Part shown: positions 44,256 to 57,107 of the stretch, one piece after another
How positions within the stretch are numbered: the first letter of the stretch is position 1
Layout: each line of letters opens with the position of its first letter
Source: Myxocyprinus asiaticus
Taxonomy: Eukaryota > Chordata > Actinopteri > Cypriniformes > Catostomidae
Direction: 5' to 3'
DNA length: 64,000 bases
Assembly: GCF_019703515.2 (NCBI RefSeq)
Contig: NC_059379.1
Coordinates: 27,618,880 to 27,682,879 of the forward strand
Made by a program: the position numbers and the translations under genes
Notes under the pieces: generated by a model
The model's input: the letters and a program-made list of their open reading frames with translations, nothing else
Databases searched by the model: none
What the model was told of the DNA's origin: nothing

Positions 44256-45814
44256 ACACATACCTTAAAGTATTGGCTACAAGTAAAGCTTTGCAATTTT
44301 TCACCAGTTGCCTGGGAAAAAGATACAGTTCATTGAACTCATGTTTTTTCATGTTGTCACACTTTATGGGATAAGTTGTCACAATGGGTACCTGCCATTA
44401 CATAGCCTATTATAGGTTCTTTAATGACTTTTCAGTTAGTATAAAAAAAAACAAAAAAAAAAACAATTATGAAACACAAAACAATCCATGAAACAGCAGA
44501 AACGTAAAAGGTTACATACAAAAATATCAAACCATTGTTTTTGCCAACAGATTCTGTAGTTAATAAACACTATAAGAAACAGCTCCGGTCTCCCGTTTGC
44601 AAATCCAACTTGTGAGACACGCTATTTCTTGGATGCACTCTATATCAACAGCATACAGTTTTTATAAAGAATTTACTGAATACATACTTGTGTATGTGTA
44701 TAAAGAAAAGTTTGTGCAAAAAAAAAAAAAAAAAAAACCTGCAAACAAACAGGAAAGAACATGGATATACTGTAATATAAAAAAAATACAAAAATTAAAA
44801 AAATGTAAATCCTGACATGGTCTATATAAAACACCATTTAATTCTTCATCACCCAATATTTCAAGAGTTCCTAACACTTGGACTATAGCATGTAATTACA
44901 GGACTAAATAATGGACCTCCCTAATCACACAAACCCAGCTTCATGTTATCCACTGAACTAACTTGCTGCAATCATTTTCAGATTGACTTCTGTTATGTTC
45001 TCTTCTTGAATGGCTCAGTGTTATTGTCTCTCATTGTTTAATGGCACTTGCATTGAAGATCACAATCACAACGATCTTCACATGACAACTTTCAGAGATT
45101 GAAAGGTTATTGTATTCAACTTCTAATGTAATATAATGTAACATAATCCTGTTAAATTTGTAAGAGTTAGAATTGTATTAAAAGTTACGTTAATTGAAAT
45201 GGTAAGAGACAGAACATCTTGTAGCGCTTACTGCTTACTAATCATAGCTTGAGATTTAAGATCCGTTAATGTCAGCAGGCAAGATGATGTGAGTTGTATG
45301 TCAACACTAATTCAATTGTGGATTGTGACTTCAAAATCCTCCATGTACTAAAATGCAGTCAAAAGAAAAGTAGTCCTAGTCCACCCATACCCATCTGTTT
45401 TGGAATCACTGGCTCATTTCCACAGCATGAAGATCCTATTCAGTTATCCTGCACACAGTTAATGCATTTTGTGCCTGCTGTTGCTTTTGTTGCCATTTAC
45501 CCAGATAGCAAAGGGTAGTAGTGTCTGTTCTTGTGTACTTTTTTCATGTAACAACAGTACTAATGATTTTCTGCTTTGTTTTGTGCCACTATTTCCCCTC
45601 TCTCATAATGAATGCCTCTTTTATAATCAAAACAAAGAGCCCTTTGAGAAGCGCCGTCATTAGGAATTAGCTCTATTTTCTTGCTCTCACTTTTTTTTGT
45701 TTTCACCTTTTGTTTCCAAGCTTTGTAAAGGCTTGCATCTGTACTCCAGATATGTCAAATCTCTAATATTAAATTAACTTAAATATTACTTTTAATAAGT
45801 AATATAAATATTCC

Positions 45815-45815
<1 letters not shown>
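44256..45815. other. intergenic spacer, no gene recognised
   Basis: A-runs at 44443-44463 and 44719-44738. ORFs are short and unsupported. Confidence 0.4.
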
Positions 45816-45817
<2 letters not shown>

Positions 45818-45860
<43 letters not shown>

Positions 45861-45861
45861 T
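45818..45861. repeat. (AT)n(AC)n microsatellite
   Basis: Compound dinucleotide run abutting the Tc1-like element on its left; Tc1-like elements insert at TA, so such runs are natural targets. Confidence 0.95.
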
Positions 45862-47326
45862 GCGTGCCCAATTATTAGGCAAACTGTATTCCTCGGGATT
45901 AATTTTATTGTTGAACAAACACAATGCTCTCAGTCAATTCAAAATGTTACAGAACCTCAAACCTGAATGTTTAACAAGAAAAAGTGACATATGTCTTTCT
46001 CAGGGGAATATATATGTGTGCACAATTATTAGGCAACTAAATTACAAAAAGAATTTCTCCCAACTCAATTGTTTATTCTACATTTTTAGAGTAGGTGCAA
46101 CAAATAAGTAACACAAAATGACAATGAAATAACATTTTTGGCCTTTCAAAAATATTCAGTGACCAATATAGCCACCCTTTTCAATAACTGCCATGAGTCT
46201 TCCATCCCTGGAGTCTGTCAGTTTCTTTATCTGTTCACGATCAACTTTCACTGAAGCAGCAACCACAGCCTCCCAAATGCTGTTCAAAGAGGTGTATTGT
46301 CTTCCCTCACTTTATATCTCACATTTAAGAAGGGCCCACAAGTTCTCAGTAGGATTTAAGTCAGGTGAGGAAGGGAGCAAAGTCATTATTTGGGCATCTT
46401 TGAGCAGTGGAGTACTTGGAATCATGTGATGGAGCATTGTCCTGCATAAAGATCATGGCCTTCTTGAATGCTGAGGACTTCTTCCTGTACCACTGCTTGA
46501 AGAAAGTACTTTCCAGAAACTGGCAGTAGGTTTGAGAGTTGAGTTTCAGTCCATCTTCAACTCGAAAAGGTCCAACTACCTCATCCTTAATGATAGCAGC
46601 CCATACCAGTACCCCTCCTCCACCTTGCTGGCACCTGACTCGAAGTGGTGCCCTGTGTCCATTAGTGATCCAGCCATGGGCCCATCCATCTGGTCCATCA
46701 AGTGTCACTCTCATTTCATCTGTCCATAAAACCTTTGAAATATCGGTCTTCAGGTATTTCTTTGCCCAATCTTGACGCTTCAACTTGTGAATATATTCAG
46801 TAGTGGTCATGTGTCAGCCTTCTTGACCTTGGCCATGTCTCTGAGCACTTGATCTTGTACTTCTGGACACTCCAGGTAGGTTACAGTTCTGGAATATGGT
46901 GGCACTGGAGGATAATGGGTTTAATTCTTCTAAAGTCTTTTGCAGTTAATTTACACCGTTTCTTCTCCATGCATTTTTGCGCTCCAGTTGACTATGCGCA
47001 AAAACAAAAACATTTGATTGTCCGGTGGTCACGCCTCAATAGTTTAGCTATTTCAAGAGTGCTGCATCCGTCTGAAAGGCATTTTACAATTTTTGACTTT
47101 TCAGTGTCAGTTAAATCTAATTTTTGGCCCATTTTACCTGAGGTAATGAAGCTGCCTAATAATTATGCACACCTTGATTCGCCACACCCTCCCTCATTAC
47201 ACAAATACATATCACCTGAAAATGACTGAATCCAATAAGCATTCAAGTTTATATGGTTTGGAGTTGGAAAATGTGCAGGAAATAATAAGATCAGAATAAT
47301 ATATCAGAATAATTGTGCACACAGTG
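45858..47326 (-). mobile_element. Tc1/mariner-type transposon, near full length
   Basis: Ends CACTGCGTGCCCAATTATT and the inverse (CACTGTGTGCACAATTATT on the minus strand), flanked by AT-rich DNA; internal repeats of ACAATTATTAGGCAAC at ~46020 and TAATTATGCACACC at ~47158 suggest double transposase-binding sites per end. The transposase gene is on the minus strand (46361-47132) and broken. Lies in the 3' flank of sox8, same strand as sox8. Confidence 0.92.
46361..47132 (-). pseudogene. Tc1/mariner transposase, disrupted
   Basis: From an ATG at 47130-47132 the N-terminal DNA-binding domain is readable (MGQKLDLTDTEKSKIVKC). The frame then breaks near 46810-47000. The catalytic part reads DISKVLWTDEMRVTLDGPDG and later MIFMQDNAPSH, giving two of the three expected acidic residues in family context. 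The last acidic region is out of frame (PNNDFAPFLT, then the next frame has LNPTENLWA-like sequence). Dead by frameshift and a stop, but young enough to align easily. Confidence 0.85.
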
Positions 47327-47331
47327 TGATA

Positions 47332-47526
47332 TATATATATATGCGCATGCAATCATCTGATTTGAAATGTGTATATATTTTTTTTTAAATCAACAATTAA
47401 ATTCACAATGTAAAACATCATATAATGTGTTGCTTTCAATATAGCCCAGGGTGAATAAAAGTTACAAATCACTCCTTTTTGTTTTTATTAGCATTATCCA
47501 TACTGTCCCAGCTTGGAGAATTGGGG

Positions 47527-47592
<66 letters not shown>

Positions 47593-48099
47593 GCATTTAT
47601 ACTTAAACCTTTAAACATCAGACAGTATTTTAAGTTTAGATTTAAAAGGATATTAGCAAGAACATGCATAATTGTGTTTAAATTATGTATTGACAGAGTT
47701 TGATGTCAGTTGGCTTTTACTTATTATATTATACTGTTACTGTATTGTTCTATACAGACCAAAGTATAAACACAAAACAATGTTGAAAAATGGTTACAGA
47801 AAAACCAAAGGTCTAGAAAACCACCTGAAAAGTCTATGAAATGGCAGCATAAAACTTTTATCCATAAACATCTTGTAAAGACACAGTCTCACAACATTTG
47901 ACCAAATTCTGACTGTCCAGGATCACATGGGTCACACATACGCTGTATATCAAAACCTAGTGAGCCACCTACCCAGACAGCATTTTAGGACTTAGGTATG
48001 TTCGAACGCCACATAAAGTGTCAGAAGAGGTCCGAGCAATCTCAAATAACACCTAAGCTGGGTTTATTTCAGACCCACACAAGGGCAAAAAAAATCACA
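47332..48099 (-). other. sox8: sox8 3'UTR / 3' flank with (AT)n(AC)n at 47530-47596
   Basis: Downstream of the sox8 stop on the minus strand. Candidate AATAAA signals (as TTTATT on the plus strand) at 48063-48068 and 47484-47489; the second would put a compound (GT)n(AT)n microsatellite in the 3'UTR. Which is used cannot be told. Confidence 0.45.
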
Positions 48100-51000
48100 T
48101 CATGGCCGAGTTAAAGTTGTGTAAATGGGCTGTTCCCAGCTTTCACCAGGACTGTGAGAAGGACTTGACAAACTGTTCAGAACGGGAGTCACATAGGGTC
48201 GTCTGGACGAATGGAAATATGGATGCTGATAAATGCCGGTTGGGTATCCGGAGAATGTAGTAAAGTAACTGGAGTTCTGCAGGTCAGGACAGTCGCTGAG
48301 GGAGCTGGAGATGGAGGATGAGCCCAGTTCAAACTGGGTCGGTGACCCGTGAGACTCTCCGTAATGAGAGGGACTTAATTGTTCTGTTTTAATGAGCGGC
48401 CTTTGTTGGCTTGACTCATTTGTACTGTTATGCGAGGATGTGGATGGTGACCCCGAGCTCTTGTTCCACATCGAAACATTACTGTGGGGATGGTGATGTT
48501 GATAGGATGTACTGAAACAGCCAGAACTGGAGTGCTGCCCGCTGTTGTTCTCGGTGTTAACCGCTGTGTGGCCGTTTAACGGCAGGTACTGATCGAACTC
48601 ACGGACGTCGAAAGTGCCTATGTTGCCTATGACGTCGCTGCTGAGCTCTGATATGTCCACATTGCAAAAGTCGATATTCTGTCTCGCGTTCTCTGACGCA
48701 AGCCGGGACTCCAGTTTCGCGCCTTGGTGCTGATCGGCCTTCGGGGTGGTGGGCGGTGTGGGAGGGCCATGTGGTTGTACTAAGTTGGAAACAAAGTATG
48801 CATATTTTTGTGTGCATATAATGCAACAGTAACATAAAAGATTGTTGCATGGTGGTTACTGCACTAAGTTGGAAAATAAGCTGCACATATTTTGCACAAT
48901 AACTTAAAAAGTAGCACTAATTCCACCTGATCGTTATTAAAATTACTTGCATTGGTGTGACCAATGATAAATACTATTTTTGACTTGAATAAAACCAGTA
49001 CATTTACATGGCACTACATACAGCAAATTTTTAAGTTACCTGCCGAAACATTATTTTTTTATAATAAAACTGTTGCATGGTTGTTGTACTGAGTTGGAAA
49101 AATAGAAAATAATAAAGTGCATATAGCACATTTATAATTAAAATAAGATATTTTTCATGGGTGCAACTCACCACCATGGAGCGGTTGATGGTGAATGCCT
49201 CTCATACCCAGTTCTGCCGTGTATATTTGATCCGAAGGGTGATGATTCTTCTCAACTCCCTTGTCCAGCTCACTTTGTTCCGGCTTCAGGCTTTTTCTCC
49301 TCCGGGGCTGGTACTTATAATCCGGATAATCTTTCTTGTGCTGGAGCCGCAGTCTCTCTGCCTCTTCCACAAAAGGTCTCTTTTCGCTCTCAGAAAGCAG
49401 CCTGGTCAATTCATGTGTCCATCAATTGCAAAGCATGGAATTGGATGAAATGTATGCATGATCCAATTGAAACAGTTGTGTGGATGATATAAAAATATTC
49501 TATTCTGTTAGATGTGATAGTGAAATGAAATCCTGTCCATTACACATAACAATGTTCATATTACATGTAATACATGTTACATATATATTACATATAATTA
49601 CAAACAAAGTGTTTTATATGCATATACATATATGCATGATGTACAGTACATGTTATTAATCACTAAAAAAAAAAAGTTGTAACCAGTAATTGTTATGGGA
49701 TCAAAATCCTGTCAAAAGTATTGTGGTCACGGATCCAAAAATAATAAGTGTGAATCAAAAAATAAGCGCAGATTAAAAAAATAACAAGCACAAAATATGC
49801 TGCAAAAAAAATAAAAATAAAGCAAAGTCATGTTTTCCTTGGTCGGATTTTGTGCTCGGACAATTTTGCTCATATTTTAATTTTTTTGTACACTCGCACT
49901 GTATTTTTCTTTGCTTTTGTTTTCAAGTTCTGCGCTTGGTTTTCCAAAACTTGTGAGTAGAGTTTAATGTAAATCAGGGGGCGTTTTGCGTCCCCATTGG
50001 TCCACTAGTTCTTGATCGACAGCTCCTCCTCTTGCCAATCATTCGAAGAGGGGAGGTGACGTCACTCCAATGCAACTCCGACGGCTGCTGCTCAATCGCA
50101 TGATGGTAGATGAATATGGATAACCATCAGTTGGCAAATCCTGGACAATCACAAGTAATTGAATATAGTTATAAAGAGGAGCTGTCGAGGGAGCCACGTG
50201 ACGGCATGCGAAGGGCAGACGTGTGAGAGACAGCTCTGCGCACTTTGCTAATTTGTTTTTAATTATTTTCATGATATAATCTGGTGAAATTCAATACACC
50301 CAGTTACACATTTGCTGTTTGAGGTAAACATGGCAAAGAAGTCAAAATCCTCAGGCTCTGGAGACATTAAAAGACACTTACGGGTCCAGACAGACCTGTG
50401 GACCGGGGACTCAATTTGGATGGCGCGGCGGGAGAAGGAATCCAGCGTCAACTGTCCAACATGTCGGTGATGTTGACGAAGGTACTTGCGGACTTTGCTG
50501 CAATACGTCGACCGATTACGGCGATGGAAAAAAAAAATCTGAGTTAGTCACAAGAGTGACAGATGTTGAGAAACGAATCGATTATTTGTAGTCATCGGAG
50601 AGGGAATTAGCCGCTAATCCGCCCACGACCAAAGTTGATTTGGAACATGTTTTTGAAAAGCTTGAAGATCTTGAGAATAGAAGCCGCAGGAATAACATTC
50701 GAATTGTTGGAATTCCTGAGCGTGAGGAGGGCAGAGATATGGTGAAAATCCTAGACGAGCTTTTCCCCGAGTCTGCTCAACATAACAGGCCACAAGCTGG
50801 AAATCGAGCGAGCTCACAGAGTCCCAGCTCACAGATCTGCTGAAGGAGAAAGGCCAAATATTTGAGATCATCCGATAAAGATCTCGTGTTGCGCCAGGCG
50901 AGGAGCAAAGGAAAGCTTTCTTGGAAGAATTACAATATTTTCTTGTTCCCGGACTTTGCGAACTCGACAAGAGAGAAATGCGATCGGTTTAAGGAATGCA

Positions 51001-54000
51001 AGAAACTCTTACATCAGCAGAAGATCACTTTCGCTTTGATGTTTCCGGCCAGACTGAGAATGAACACCAAGGATGGCAGCAAAGTATTTACATGTCCCAA
51101 TCAGGCAATGTCTTTTATTGAAACAATGGGTGAGTAACCATTGGGTGTTTTTCTTGCAAGTGGATTGACTCACTGTACATACTCTGGCTTTCGGAGGAAG
51201 CTGGGTGCCATTTTTGTTTCTTTTTGCTTTGGCTCTGCCGAGCGGCTGGAGTTTGTTTTGTGGATTAACACTTTTCCTTAAAGAAACTTTTGCATTGACG
51301 GAAGATCACTTTTACAATTATGTTCCCGGGCAGATTGAGAATATACACTACGGATGACTGCAAAATATCTACACGCCCACACAAAGGATGTCTTTTATAA
51401 AGTTGGCGGACTGTGTAAATCATGGGATATACTTTTATGCGGCCTCCGAGTTAATTGACTCTTGACCATCCGAGGAACCGGGATGCGTGTTTTGTTTCCT
51501 TTTGTGCTGGTTCCGCCTAGCGGTTGGAGCATGTTTTGTTATATAACACTACTTCGGGACAGTTATGGATGAATCTGTCAGTACCTTGTGTTTATGCCTC
51601 CTGTTGGCTGGAGTATGATTTGTGGAGTATTTTCGTGGGACATTGGAATGATTACATCATCTGCTGCACTCATCAGCTGGCTCACCGAAGATTTGTTTGT
51701 CTGTCCGAGGAAAATGAATGGCTTTATATCGGCTGGAATTTGTTTTGTGAAGGAACACACCTTCGAAACAGTTCTGTGAATGAGTCTACATGTTCTTTGT
51801 GTTTATTCTGCCTATTGGCTGGGGTTTGTTTTACAAAATATTTAATGTTATGTAATTTTGCCTTACAAATTTGTGAGGCAAAATTGAACAATCCGATGGC
51901 AAAGTTGTCGCGGGGGCTCTCGTAGGCATACATGGACTCTTTAATTTAAAGGGATTGACGCCGGTTGGCGCTGTCGTGCGCGGGGTTAATGCGCATGTTT
52001 TTCTTTTTTCTGTTCGTTTAGTTCGGGGGGGGGGGGGAGTTCGGGGTTTTATTGTTGCATTAATGTTGAAATGTGGTCTTCATAATTTTGTTTTTGGCAC
52101 ACAAATTTATTTTTTCTATTATATCAAAATGTCAAATGTTAATGAGTGTACTATCTCTCTCCAAATGGAATGTGAATGGGTTGGGGCACCCCATAAAAAG
52201 AAGGAAGGTTATTTCTTTTCTTAAACGTAAGAAATATGATATAGTGTTTCTTCAAGAAACGCATCTTTCCCCACAGGAAGCTGAAAAATTTGGGAAGATA
52301 TGGGGTGGACATGTTTTCTTTAGTGTTGGCTCAAGTAAGAGCAGGGGAGTCATTATATTGGTAAATAAACATTTACAATTCAAATGTCTCAAACAGTTTA
52401 ATGATAAATTAGGAAGAGTCATTATTGTTTTAGCAGAAATTCAGGGGCAAAGTCTGATTTTGCCTAATATTTACTCACCTAACACTGATGATCAGGGCTT
52501 TTTTATAGATCTTAAAGGGATGTTGCAAGTCGCTGGCACCCCTCATGATATAATTTTGGGAGGAGAGTTTAATCTTTTGATGGACTCAGTCCTTGATCAT
52601 AGTGAAGCAAAAGTGTGTAAGCCCCCTAGAGCAACACTGACACTTCACAGGATGTGTAAAAATCTTGGTCTTATGGATATTTGGAGACTTTTGAACCCAT
52701 CTGGAAGAGACCAAATATTTTTTTCATCAGTCCATAAGATTTATTCTAGAATAGATTTTTTTTATATCCAAATCCCTCATTTCAACTGTTGTTGATTGCT
52801 CAATTGGAAACATTTTAGTCTCGGATCACGCCCTGGTGAGTTTAGAGGTGTTGCCACATATAGAGAAAAGGAAATCATATAGTTGGTGCCTTAATGTATC
52901 CCTTTTGCAAAATCATGATTTCCAACAAATGTTAAAGACTGAAATCAGTGTTCATATGGAGACCAACTGGTTCTCGGTATCCTCTGTGGGCGTGGCTTGG
53001 GAGGCATTTAAGGTGGTTCTTAGGGGTCGGTTCATACAGTATGCCTCATTCAACAAAAAATCCAAAACATGAGAACTCGTGGAGTTGGAAGGAAATATTA
53101 AAAGTGCCGAGGCAGAGCTGAAGCGCCGTATGTCATCTGATGGCCTCAGAGAATTGACCCGATTGAAATATAGATATAATACTATTTTGTCGCAGAAAGT
53201 GGAGTTTTGGTTATTCAGGGCAAGACAGTCATACTTTGAGTCGGGGGACAAAACAGGGAAGCTTTTGGCTAGATATAAAAAGCAGAGAGAGTCTCTTTCT
53301 ATCATTCCCTTAGTATAATCTGCTGGTGGTGAAATTTTTACCTCAGCCATTGATATTAATAATGCCTTTAAAGAGTTCTATCTTGATCTTTATAGTTCCA
53401 CATCTTTGTCTACTGATGAAGATATTAGAACCATTAGAGCTTCCTAAACTTAAGACTGAGCAAAAAAACTCCTGATGTTGAGATAACCTTGGAGGAGCTT
53501 GAAGATGTAATTAAGTCCCTACCTACTGGCAAGGCTCCGGGGCCAGATGGTTTTGCTGCAGAATTTTTTAGATCCTATGCTACAGAACTGGCTCCACTTT
53601 TGTTAGAAGTTTATACTGAATCATTAAAGAATGGAAAGCTTCCTTCAACCATGACACAAGTCCAGATCAGTCTGATTCTTAAAAAGGACAAAGATCCAAG
53701 CGAGTGTAAGAGTTACCGTCCAATCTCCCTGATCCAACTAGATGTAAACATTTTGTCAAAAATATTGGCTAACCGATTAAGTAAGGTTATGACATCTCTT
53801 ATACATATAGATCAGGTGGGGTTTATTCGGGGCCGCAACTCTTCTGATAACATCAGGCGTCTCATCAATATCATGTGGTCAGCAGCGAATGATCAGTCTC
53901 CAGTCGCTGCCATCTCACTTGACGCTGAAAAGGCGTTTGATATGGTTGAATGGGATTATCTTTAAGATTTTGGAAATGTATGGGTTCGGGAGTACATTTA

Positions 54001-57000
54001 TTGGTTGGATTAAGTTACTTTATAGACACCCTGTAGCAGCGGTACAGACAAATGGATTAATTTCAGATTATTTTACTCTGGATGGGGCACTTGGCAGGGT
54101 TGCCCTCTTTCCCCATTATTGTTCTATCTTGCCCTGGAACCATTAGCAGCCACGATAAGAAAGGAGGATGATTTTCCAGGGGTGGTTGTGGGAGGTGTGG
54201 CGCATAAGCTTCTGCTTTACGCAGATGATATTTTATTATTTGTCTCTGAACCTACTAGATCTATGCCTTGCCTCCACAGAATTATTAATTCCTTTTCCAA
54301 GTTCTCAGGATACAAGGTCAATTGGTTTAAATCTGAAGCTTTGTCTCTGACAGCGTACTGTCCAGTAATGGCTTTCCAGCTGGGCGCCTTCCAGTGGCCC
54401 GAACTGGGCATTAAGTATTTGGGGATTTTATTCCCAGCAAATCTGTCTGATTTAGTTAGTGTTAATTTTGACCCTTTAATAAAAAGGTTTGAGCGATGTG
54501 GAAAGGTGGGCTTCATTACATTTATCGATGATTGGGAAGGTTAATGTTATTAAAATGAATTGTATTCCAAAATTGAACTACCTGCTACAGTCACTCCCTG
54601 TAGATGTCCCCCTCTCTTATTTCAAGCAATTTGATAGCATAGCGAAGTCCTTCATTTGGAATGGTAAACATCCCAGATTGCATTTTAATAAGTTACATAG
54701 GCCGACAGACAAAGGTGGGCTAGGCCTACCCAAGATTTTGTTTTATTACTACGCGTTCAGTCTCAGACATTTGGCTCATTGGTCACTTCCACCTGAGAGA
54801 GCCCCTCCCTGGTTTGTTATTGAACAGGCAGTTCTTGCCCCTATTTCACCATTACAAAGCATCTCTATCAAACTAATCGGAAAAGTTAAGTTACACCAGT
54901 TATTTCGCATTTACACTCGGTATGGACTAAAGTGTCCAGATTGTTTAAATTGGACACATTTAAATGTTGCCTCGAGCATATGGCAGAACCCAAGATTGTG
55001 TGTTGGCAAGTCCCCTTTCTGCTGGCCAGAGTGGATTGTGAGGGGGGTTGCTACACTCGGTGACCTATATGAAAGTGGAGTGTTGAGATCGTTTGAAAAC
55101 TTGGTCCAACATTTTGGGATACCCAGACTTCAGTTTTATAGGTATTTACAACTGTGCCACCTGCTTTGTACTATTTTTGGGAGTAGCAAACACCCCCCTA
55201 AGGAGGCAGATGCTTTGGGAGAGGTGATTGCGGCTTTTGGAAAAGGTCATGAGGCAACAGTGTACTACTCCCTGTTAATTCAGAGTCTGGGGGACGGAGC
55301 CTTAACTTCTCTCAAGAAAGTATGGGAGAAAGATTTCAACTTGGCATTGGAGGAACGAGTGTGGGCTAAGTTTCTTAAAAACTTTAAGGGTGCATCTTAT
55401 ACAATTCAAAATTTTGCATAGATTTTATTTGACCCCCTCTAGACTGTATAGGCTTGGTCTTAAAAGACACACCCACCAGCTGGAGATGCCAATCGGAGGA
55501 TGGAGACATGGCCCATGTTTTTTGATGGTGTGTTGAGATCCAGAAATTCTGGTCGAAGGTTCAGAATTTTTTGTGCGACGTGGTGGGCACTCAGGTTTCG
55601 TTTTGCCCCAGACTTTGTGTTCTGGGTGATGGGGCAGTCATCGATGTGGGGGATGGCCATATTGAGAACTGGGTTCTGACCTGTGTGATGATCGCCAGGC
55701 AGGTTATTGTGAGGGGTTGGAGGTCAGCTGGTTCGCCCCCATATCCGGAGTGGTGCACGGAGATGGTGAGGGTAGCGGCTTATGAGAAGGTGTCATTGGG
55801 AAGATGGGGTGATTTAGATTTGTTTGTCCGGAAATGCGGGAGAGTGGGGTGTGGAGAGAGTATTGTAGTATAGTTTTTAAGTGAGTATGATTATTATGGG
55901 TGTATAATTATGTGTATGTATGTATGCATGTATGTATGTGTGTGTATATATGTGTGTGTGTGTTTCTTGTTATTAAAATATTTAATAAAAAAATGTTAAT
56001 TACAAACAAACAAAAAAATAAATAAATAAATAAAAAATAAAAAAATAAAAAAAAAAAAAATAAAAAAGAGGAGGAGGAGCTGTCGATCAAGAACTAGTGG
56101 ACCAATGGGGACACAAATCACCCCCTGATTTACATGAAACTCTGCTCACAAGTTTTGGAAAACCAAGCGCAGAACTTGGAAACAAAAGCAAAGAAAAATA
56201 CAGCGTAAGCGTACAAAAAAAAATGAAAATATGAACAAAATTGTCAAAGTGCACAAAAAAAACAGTAATACAACCAAGGAAAACTTTGTTTGCAATTCTG
56301 ATGACCGCTTTAATTTTTAAAAAATTTTTGCAGCATATTTTAAATATGATTCATGCTTGTTATTATTTTTAATCTGCACTTTCATTTATTTTTGTGCTTT
56401 TTTTATTTTATTAACACATTATTTTGATTCACGCTTATTTTTGAATCCCTGACCGCAATACTTTTGACGGGATTTTATTCCCATAAATTGTGACCCATTT
56501 TTATTCTAGATCTACATCTATTTTACTTGATGCAACCCCTAAATACTAATTTCACTGATGCAACCTAATTTGTCAGGTGCATTTAATCAGATTTTTGAGT
56601 TGAATAAAAGTAATTAATGTATGTTACCACATGAAGCACATTTAGGTTAAAGTGCAGTAGTCTTTATGAACAATGTAATGCAATGTTTGACCAAAAATAT
56701 CTTTATGACACCCATCTCCAAACACCCACTTACCTCCACAACTTGCCCAGTGTCTTGCTGAGTTCTGCGTTGTGGAGATGCGGATACTGATCTGCCAGTT
56801 TTCTGCGCGCAGCCTGAGCCCACACCATAAACGCGTTCATGGGTCTCTTCACATGAGGCTTGTCTTTCAAAGACCTGTTGCCCTGCATAGGCATCGGAAC
56901 CAGGGACCAGTCGTAGCCTTTGAGCACCTGCGACACCGCGTCTCGAATACACGGGGGGAAACGCTCATCGTCCTCGCTGTCCGGCTTGTGTGACTGGGAT

Positions 57001-57107
57001 CCCTGTTCGTCGCATATTGATGGAGAAGACGCTGAATCAGAGTCCACATCATCAACAAAAGTTGAGTTTTCTCTCTCAGAAGGAGTTTTATCCGGCTCCT
57101 TCGACAT
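48100..57107 (-). CDS. sox8: SoxE transcription factor Sox8, complete, 3 exons
   Basis: SOX8 binds A/TACAAA/T-type sites through an HMG box and acts with SOX9/SOX10 in neural crest, glia, gonad and muscle development. Exons: 57107-56734, 49401-49172 and 48779-48100, GT-AG, 427 residues. The SoxE dimerisation region is at ~47-78 ([20 protein letters not shown]), the HMG box at ~85-163 ([14 protein letters not shown] to [10 protein letters not shown]), split by intron 1 after W124 as in all SoxE genes. The central transactivation segment follows ([27 protein letters not shown]), then a [14 protein letters not shown] motif with a sumoylation-type IKTE, and the C-terminus [12 protein letters not shown], which fits SOX8 better than SOX9 (YTQLTRP). 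Intron 1 (7.3 kb) carries a LINE inside a MITE. Whether this is the 'a' or 'b' paralogue is not decidable here. Confidence 0.97.
49402..49684. other. sox8 intron 1, right end, no feature seen
   Basis: AT-rich with ACATATATTACATATAATTAC repeats at 49560-49640. Confidence 0.4.
50330..51137 (+). pseudogene. LINE ORF1 (L1-type RNA-binding protein), broken
   Basis: ATG at 50330 opens [11 protein letters not shown]; frame breaks follow within 150 bases. The RRM signature [18 protein letters not shown] is at ~50670-50725 and the C-terminal domain ([29 protein letters not shown]) at ~50948-51080. This order is that of L1 ORF1p, which coats LINE RNA. At least three frame disruptions. Confidence 0.85.
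52100..55873 (+). pseudogene. LINE ORF2 (endonuclease-reverse transcriptase), broken
   Basis: Endonuclease at ~52150-52850: KWNVNGL, FLQETH, GGEFN (GGDFN in active enzymes), SRIDFF, SDHALV. Reverse transcriptase from ~53490: [21 protein letters not shown], the GFIRGR region, then [10 protein letters not shown] with the catalytic YADD at ~54216-54246. The thumb and C-terminal region run to ~55873. Frameshifts or stops at about 52790, 53070, 53320, 53445, 53965, 54110, 54520, 55420 and 55528. Inactive copy, moderately old. Confidence 0.9.

Larger units (their letters stand above)
50189..56064 (+). mobile_element. L1/Tx1-type LINE, nearly full length, inactive
   Basis: About 5.9 kb with 5'UTR, ORF1, ORF2 and an A/TAAA-rich tail (55985-56064), opposite in orientation to sox8. 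Candidate target duplications AAAGAGGAGCTGTCGA (50173-50188) and AAAGAGGAGGAGGAGCTGTCGA (56065-56086) differ only by extra GGAG units. Both belong to the inner edge of the MITE, so the LINE entered the MITE. A TGTA-rich stretch (55911-55962) lies just before the tail. Confidence 0.85.
49685..56492. mobile_element. palindromic MITE split by a LINE insertion
   Basis: The left arm (49685-50034) and right arm (56071-56492) are inverse copies for some 340-420 bp: TTATGGGA-TAAAATCC-GTCAAAAGTATTG at the outside, CCAAGCGCAGAACTTG in the middle, GGAGCTGTCGATCAAGAACT at the inside. Without the LINE the element would be about 0.9 kb. It has no coding region of its own. It sits in sox8 intron 1. Confidence 0.88.

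Noticed and set aside
44019..44336. 105-codon ORF, cysteine-rich at the start
   Set aside because: Overlaps the possible LTR and has no recognisable domain.
47479..47703. Membrane-like ORF with LYIYIYIYIY
   Set aside because: Product of the AT/AC microsatellite.
50614..50970. 118-codon minus-strand ORF
   Set aside because: Antisense shadow of LINE ORF1.
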